Source: Yoonia sp. (lineage in GTDB: Bacteria; Pseudomonadota; Alphaproteobacteria; Rhodobacterales; Rhodobacteraceae). From it: a stretch of DNA of 15,678 bases. Under the pieces are notes generated by a model. That model was not told where the DNA came from. It was given only the letters and a program-made list of their open reading frames with translations, and ran no database searches. Position 1 is the first letter of the stretch; each line of letters starts with the position of its first letter. Of the stretch, positions 13,153 to 15,678 are shown piece by piece. The stretch lies in the NCBI GenBank assembly GCA_020627605.1, contig JAHDGO010000004.1, positions 1-15,678 of the forward strand, given 5' to 3'. Made by a program: the position numbers and the translations under genes.

Positions 13153-14811
13153 CTACTGATTTGGTGGCAATTTACCGCCTGCGACCTCGCGCCGCGCCAT
13201 CTCGCGCAGGGCTGACCGGATGATCTTGCCGGTTGTCGTCATCGGCATCTCACTGACAAAGCGGACAGCGCGGGGAAATTCATAGGCAGCCAGCCGCGAC
13301 TTTACGTGGCGCGCGATGTCAGCGGCGAGCGTTTCGGTCCCAACATGGCCATCGCCCAAAACGATATAGGCCGCGACAATCTCGCCGCGCGTCGGGTCCG
13401 GCATCCCCACAACACCAGCCATCCGCACCGCCGGATGCGTTAGCAGGCAATCCTCGATCTCTGCAGGACCGATGCGGTAGCCGCCGGAATTGATGACGTC
13501 GTCATCCCTGCCCACAAAACGAATCCGCCCCGATGCGGTCAGACAGCCCCTGTCGCCCGTCACCAGCCAATCTGCGCCGCCGACGCGCAGAAATTTGGCC
13601 TCGGTTGCCGTGGCGTTGTTCCAATAGCCCAGAAACATTACGGGGTCCGGCGCACGCACGGCGATCGCGCCTTCCTCGCCCACCGCGCAGGACGCGCGTT
13701 TCTCGGTATCGATCACCGCGACGTCATGGCCAGGCACCGCAAAGCCCATCACGCCGGGTTCCGCCGGGGCAAGTGCTGCGCAGGATGACACCACCATGTT
13801 GCATTCTGTCTGGCCGTAGAATTCGTTGATTGTGACGCCAAAGGCATCGCGACCCCAATCAATCAGGGCCGCACCCAATGTCTCTCCTCCGCTGGCGACG
13901 CTGCGCATCGCGGCGCGCCCACCGGGCATGTCGCGGCGCATCATCTTCAGCGCGCTGGGCGGCAGAAAGGCGTTGCGCACGCCCGTCCTGTTGATCAGGT
14001 CAAACGCCGCCTCTGCCGTGAACTTGCGAAAACGGCAGGCGACAACAGGCACGCCGTGGTGCAGGGCAGGCATCAAGACATCCAGCAGACCGCCGATCCA
14101 GGCCCAGTCGGCAGGCGTCCAGATCTTGTCGCCGGGTTGCGGAAAGAAATCATGGCTCATCTCGACGCCGGGCAGATGACCCAAAAGAACCCGATGGGCA
14201 TGCAACGCGCCCTTCGGCGGGCCGGTCGTGCCAGAGGTATAGATCAGCAGCGCCGGCGTATCGGCCGTGGTCTGCACAGGGTCAAAGACCGCTGGCTGCC
14301 CGCCACAGAATGCCGCATAGTCCAGCGCGCCATCGCTGGCGCCATCGACGCAGACGATCAGCTCGAGCGCTGGCAGCTGCGGGACAAGCTGCCGGATCAC
14401 TTTTGCCCCGGCAGCATCGGTGATCACAAGCCGTGCAGCTGAATCCGCCAGACGATGCCGCAGGGCATCAGGGCCAAACAGGGTGAACAACGGCAGGGCA
14501 ATCGCCCCAATTTTGGCAATCGCGATATGGGCGACGGCGGTTTCCACCCTTTGGGACAGACACACAGCAATGCGATCACCCACCGCGCAATGCGCCGACA
14601 GGGCATGAGCAAGCTGATTGGACATGCGGTAAAGATCACCAAAGCTGTAATCGGTCACGGCGCCGGTCTGATCAACATCGCAAATGGCCAGCGCCTCTGG
14701 CCGCGTCTCCGCATGCTTGTCGCAGACATCAACACCAATGTTGAAAAAGGCCGGAATGTCCCATGTGAAGCGGGCGGTTGTTTCTTCGATGGTCGCCTGT
14801 CGTCGCAGCAT
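13153..14811 (-). CDS. AMP-forming acyl-CoA synthetase
   Basis: This 552-residue ANL-superfamily enzyme activates a carboxylic acid with ATP to an acyl-adenylate and then to the CoA thioester. Motifs seen are the P-loop YTSGTTGPPKG (191-201), A5 YGQTE (332-336), TGD (418-420), the hinge region RDDDVINSGGYRIGPAEIE (435-453) and the catalytic lysine in TTTGKI (K529). W232, W236 and the TPADWAWIGG segment resemble acetyl-/medium-chain (ACSM-like) synthetases, so a short or medium chain or aryl acid is plausible; the exact acid cannot be read from sequence. ATG 14811 (MLRRQATIEETTARFTWDIP) fits relatives. A TTG-started extension to 14886 exists but has no family resemblance or ribosome binding site. 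The gene is divergent from the genes at 15119 and beyond, and first in the - strand series leading to the tail-collar gene 80 bases away. Confidence 0.92.
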   Translation of the reverse strand: MLRRQATIEETTARFTWDIPAFFNIGVDVCDKHAETRPEALAICDVDQTGAVTDYSFGDLYRMSNQLAHALSAHCAVGDRIAVCLSQRVETAVAHIAIAKIGAIALPLFTLFGPDALRHRLADSAARLVITDAAGAKVIRQLVPQLPALELIVCVDGASDGALDYAAFCGGQPAVFDPVQTTADTPALLIYTSGTTGPPKGALHAHRVLLGHLPGVEMSHDFFPQPGDKIWTPADWAWIGGLLDVLMPALHHGVPVVACRFRKFTAEAAFDLINRTGVRNAFLPPSALKMMRRDMPGGRAAMRSVASGGETLGAALIDWGRDAFGVTINEFYGQTECNMVVSSCAALAPAEPGVMGFAVPGHDVAVIDTEKRASCAVGEEGAIAVRAPDPVMFLGYWNNATATEAKFLRVGGADWLVTGDRGCLTASGRIRFVGRDDDVINSGGYRIGPAEIEDCLLTHPAVRMAGVVGMPDPTRGEIVAAYIVLGDGHVGTETLAADIARHVKSRLAAYEFPRAVRFVSEMPMTTTGKIIRSALREMARREVAGGKLPPNQ

Positions 14812-15118
14812 AACGACAGAATCATCCGGGATATTGCCAACTGTCAATCGCAGCACGCCGGGCGATTCGGCGCGATGAGGCAGCAAATGCGTTGCAAAAT
14901 CGTCAAAATTTCTAGCGTCGCGCAGAATCTGTGAAATCAGTTAAAAATTCGTAAATGCATCTTTATTTAATAAATACAGTTAGTTAACTCCATTCCCGGC
15001 GATTTATGAACGTAAAATGAACGGTACATTCCCCGCTCGTTCATGCGGCATTTCCCATATTGCCAATGTAAGAAGCGGTCCCTTGGCCGCAGATTTTAGT
15101 AAAGACTGGTGAGCCGAG
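14812..15118. promoter_or_regulatory. Divergent intergenic region
   Basis: These 307 bases separate the acyl-CoA synthetase from the + strand genes. The core at 14940-14998 is AT-rich and contains a TTTATT-T-AATAAA palindrome (14962-14974). Farther right are repeated ATGAACG motifs, described separately. It probably carries promoters in both directions, but I could not fix -35 and -10 boxes convincingly. No small RNA or tRNA was recognised. Confidence 0.45.
15006..15044. repeat. ATGAACG motif in three copies
   Basis: ATGAACG occurs at 15006-15012 and 15017-15023, which are direct copies 11 bases (one helical turn) apart. A third copy lies inverted as CGTTCAT at 15038-15044. The spacing suggests a binding site for a dimeric regulator, such as a response regulator of the PepSY-linked genes downstream. 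Confidence 0.35.
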
Positions 15119-15301
15119 ATGAGCCTGACGATGATGAAACAGCACGCAAAGCCTGAAACACCTGCAAAGGTGCATCCGGTCTGTGACGAAACGATCATCG
15201 ACTTTGACAGCCGCAGGGTTGCCCATCAGCGCTTTGCTCAGGTTGACGACTTGTGTGACCGGCTGCTTGTTTTGACGCAGAAGCGTGCAGCCGCTATTTA
15301 G
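15119..15301 (+). CDS. Small protein of unknown function
   Basis: A 60-residue ORF from ATG 15119 (MSLTMMKQHAKPE) to TAG 15301, with GGTGAG about six bases upstream as ribosome binding site. It is hydrophilic, without signal peptide or membrane segment. The C-terminal half (about 32-60, VAHQRFAQVDDLCDRLLVL) looks like one amphipathic helix. Two cysteines (C22, C46) are present with no metal-site spacing. I do not recognise a family. It lies 57 bases before the PepSY-like gene on the same strand and is probably in the same transcript. Confidence 0.6.
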   Translation: MSLTMMKQHAKPETPAKVHPVCDETIIDFDSRRVAHQRFAQVDDLCDRLLVLTQKRAAAI

Positions 15302-15312
15302 TACCTTGTCCT

Positions 15313-15330
15313 GTTTGCGCGTTGGCAAAC
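15313..15330 (+). other. Stem-loop between the small gene and the PepSY-like gene
   Basis: GTTTGC (15313-15318) pairs with GCAAAC (15325-15330) around a 6-base loop. No T-run follows, so it is more likely an mRNA structure between co-transcribed genes than a terminator. Confidence 0.35.
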
Positions 15331-15358
15331 CCCGACACGCAAAAAGGCAGATTATCGA

Positions 15359-15678
15359 TTGGAACGTCGTTTGAGACATCTTTGCGCCATCGCCATGCTT
15401 GCAAGCATGTGGGCCATGCCTGCGGCTGCAGAACTGCGTGAACTGTCACAGTCCGATTTGCGCAATGCTGTCGCCAACCGTCAGGCCCTGCCGTCGCGCA
15501 GTGTGATGTCGGGTGTGGAAAACTACACCGGTGGCACCGTTCTTGAAATCCGGGCGTTTGAGGACAGCGGCGTCGTCACTTACCGTGTTCTGTTCCGGGA
15601 TACAGCAGGCGCAGTCGGGGCCATCATGATCGACGGTGCCAGCGGGCGGGCCGTGCAGCCATCGTCATCTACAGGTCA
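15359..15678 (+). CDS. Exported PepSY-like protein, partial (runs off the window end)
   Basis: The open frame from TTG 15359 to the window edge gives 106 residues. With a TTG start it begins (M)ERRLRHLCAIAMLAS and carries a signal peptide ending MPAAA before ELREL (about residue 24). ATG 15395 would cut the basic N-region off, so TTG is preferred; AAGGCAG lies eight bases upstream. The mature part has LSQSDLRNAV, then VLEIRAFEDSGVVTYRVLFR and GAIMIDGASGRAV (about 60-100), the beta-strand pattern of PepSY domains. In Rhodobacteraceae such proteins often stand before a response regulator and sensor kinase pair, so a periplasmic sensing or modulating role is plausible. The downstream genes are outside the window. 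Confidence 0.7.
   Translation, partial: MERRLRHLCAIAMLASMWAMPAAAELRELSQSDLRNAVANRQALPSRSVMSGVENYTGGTVLEIRAFEDSGVVTYRVLFRDTAGAVGAIMIDGASGRAVQPSSSTG

Noticed and set aside
14812..14886. N-terminal extension of the acyl-CoA synthetase to a TTG at 14886
   Set aside because: The extension has no family resemblance, the start codon is weak and has no ribosome binding site, and ATG 14811 gives the expected N-terminus.

Overview
The window looks like chromosome of a Rhodobacteraceae (Roseobacter-group) alphaproteobacterium. The evidence is GC-rich codon use with mostly G/C third positions, a dipeptide/oligopeptide ABC transporter of the type common in that group, a GumN/TraB-family periplasmic protein, and the style of the acyl-CoA synthetase and PepSY genes. 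This assignment is an inference from protein resemblance; no rRNA or other taxonomic marker is present. No tRNA, rRNA, CRISPR array, insertion sequence or integrase was seen.

Layout. (1) Positions 1-2803, + strand: the 3' part of an opp/dpp-type peptide importer operon (permease OppC, ATPases OppD and OppF). Stop/start junctions are tight, and the OppC N-terminus looks damaged by a frameshift or a base error. (2) Positions 2847-4208, - strand: a GumN/TraB-family secreted protein, preceded by a small proline-rich unknown protein. A strong hairpin spans the stop codon of the small gene. (3) Positions 4209-4673: 465 bases without a conventional gene. On the - strand this stretch holds a possible 28-residue hydrophobic peptide, an 11-codon upstream ORF with a good ribosome binding site, several stem-loops and a sequence complementary to that ribosome binding site. 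(4) Positions 4674-11322, - strand: three genes joined by 1-base TAATG overlaps. In transcription order they are a large FAD-dependent oxidoreductase with a C-terminal acetoacetate-decarboxylase-like domain, a class III nucleotide cyclase fused to an AAA ATPase and a helical-repeat region, and a Crp-like cyclic-nucleotide receptor. (5) Positions 11440-14811, - strand: an unknown protein with a faint resemblance to ABBA/DMATS prenyltransferases, a tail-collar (microcystin-dependent-type) protein, and an acyl-CoA synthetase. (6) Positions 14812-15678: a divergent regulatory region, then on the + strand a 60-residue unknown gene and the start of a PepSY-like exported protein that runs off the window.

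How the genes may work together. The most striking part is the - strand block from 14811 down to 4674. A cyclase and its probable receptor are translationally coupled to an unusual two-domain redox/decarboxylase-like enzyme. A good match to a CRP site (TGTGC-N6-TCACA at 12492-12507) lies upstream of the unknown gene at the head of the oxidoreductase-cyclase-crp segment. The simplest model is a self-contained circuit in which the cyclase makes a cyclic nucleotide, the receptor binds it and acts at the 12.5 kb promoter, and the enzymes carry out an uncharacterised lipid or isoprenoid-type conversion. The gene order, overlaps and motifs are seen directly; the pathway and the regulatory loop are inference.
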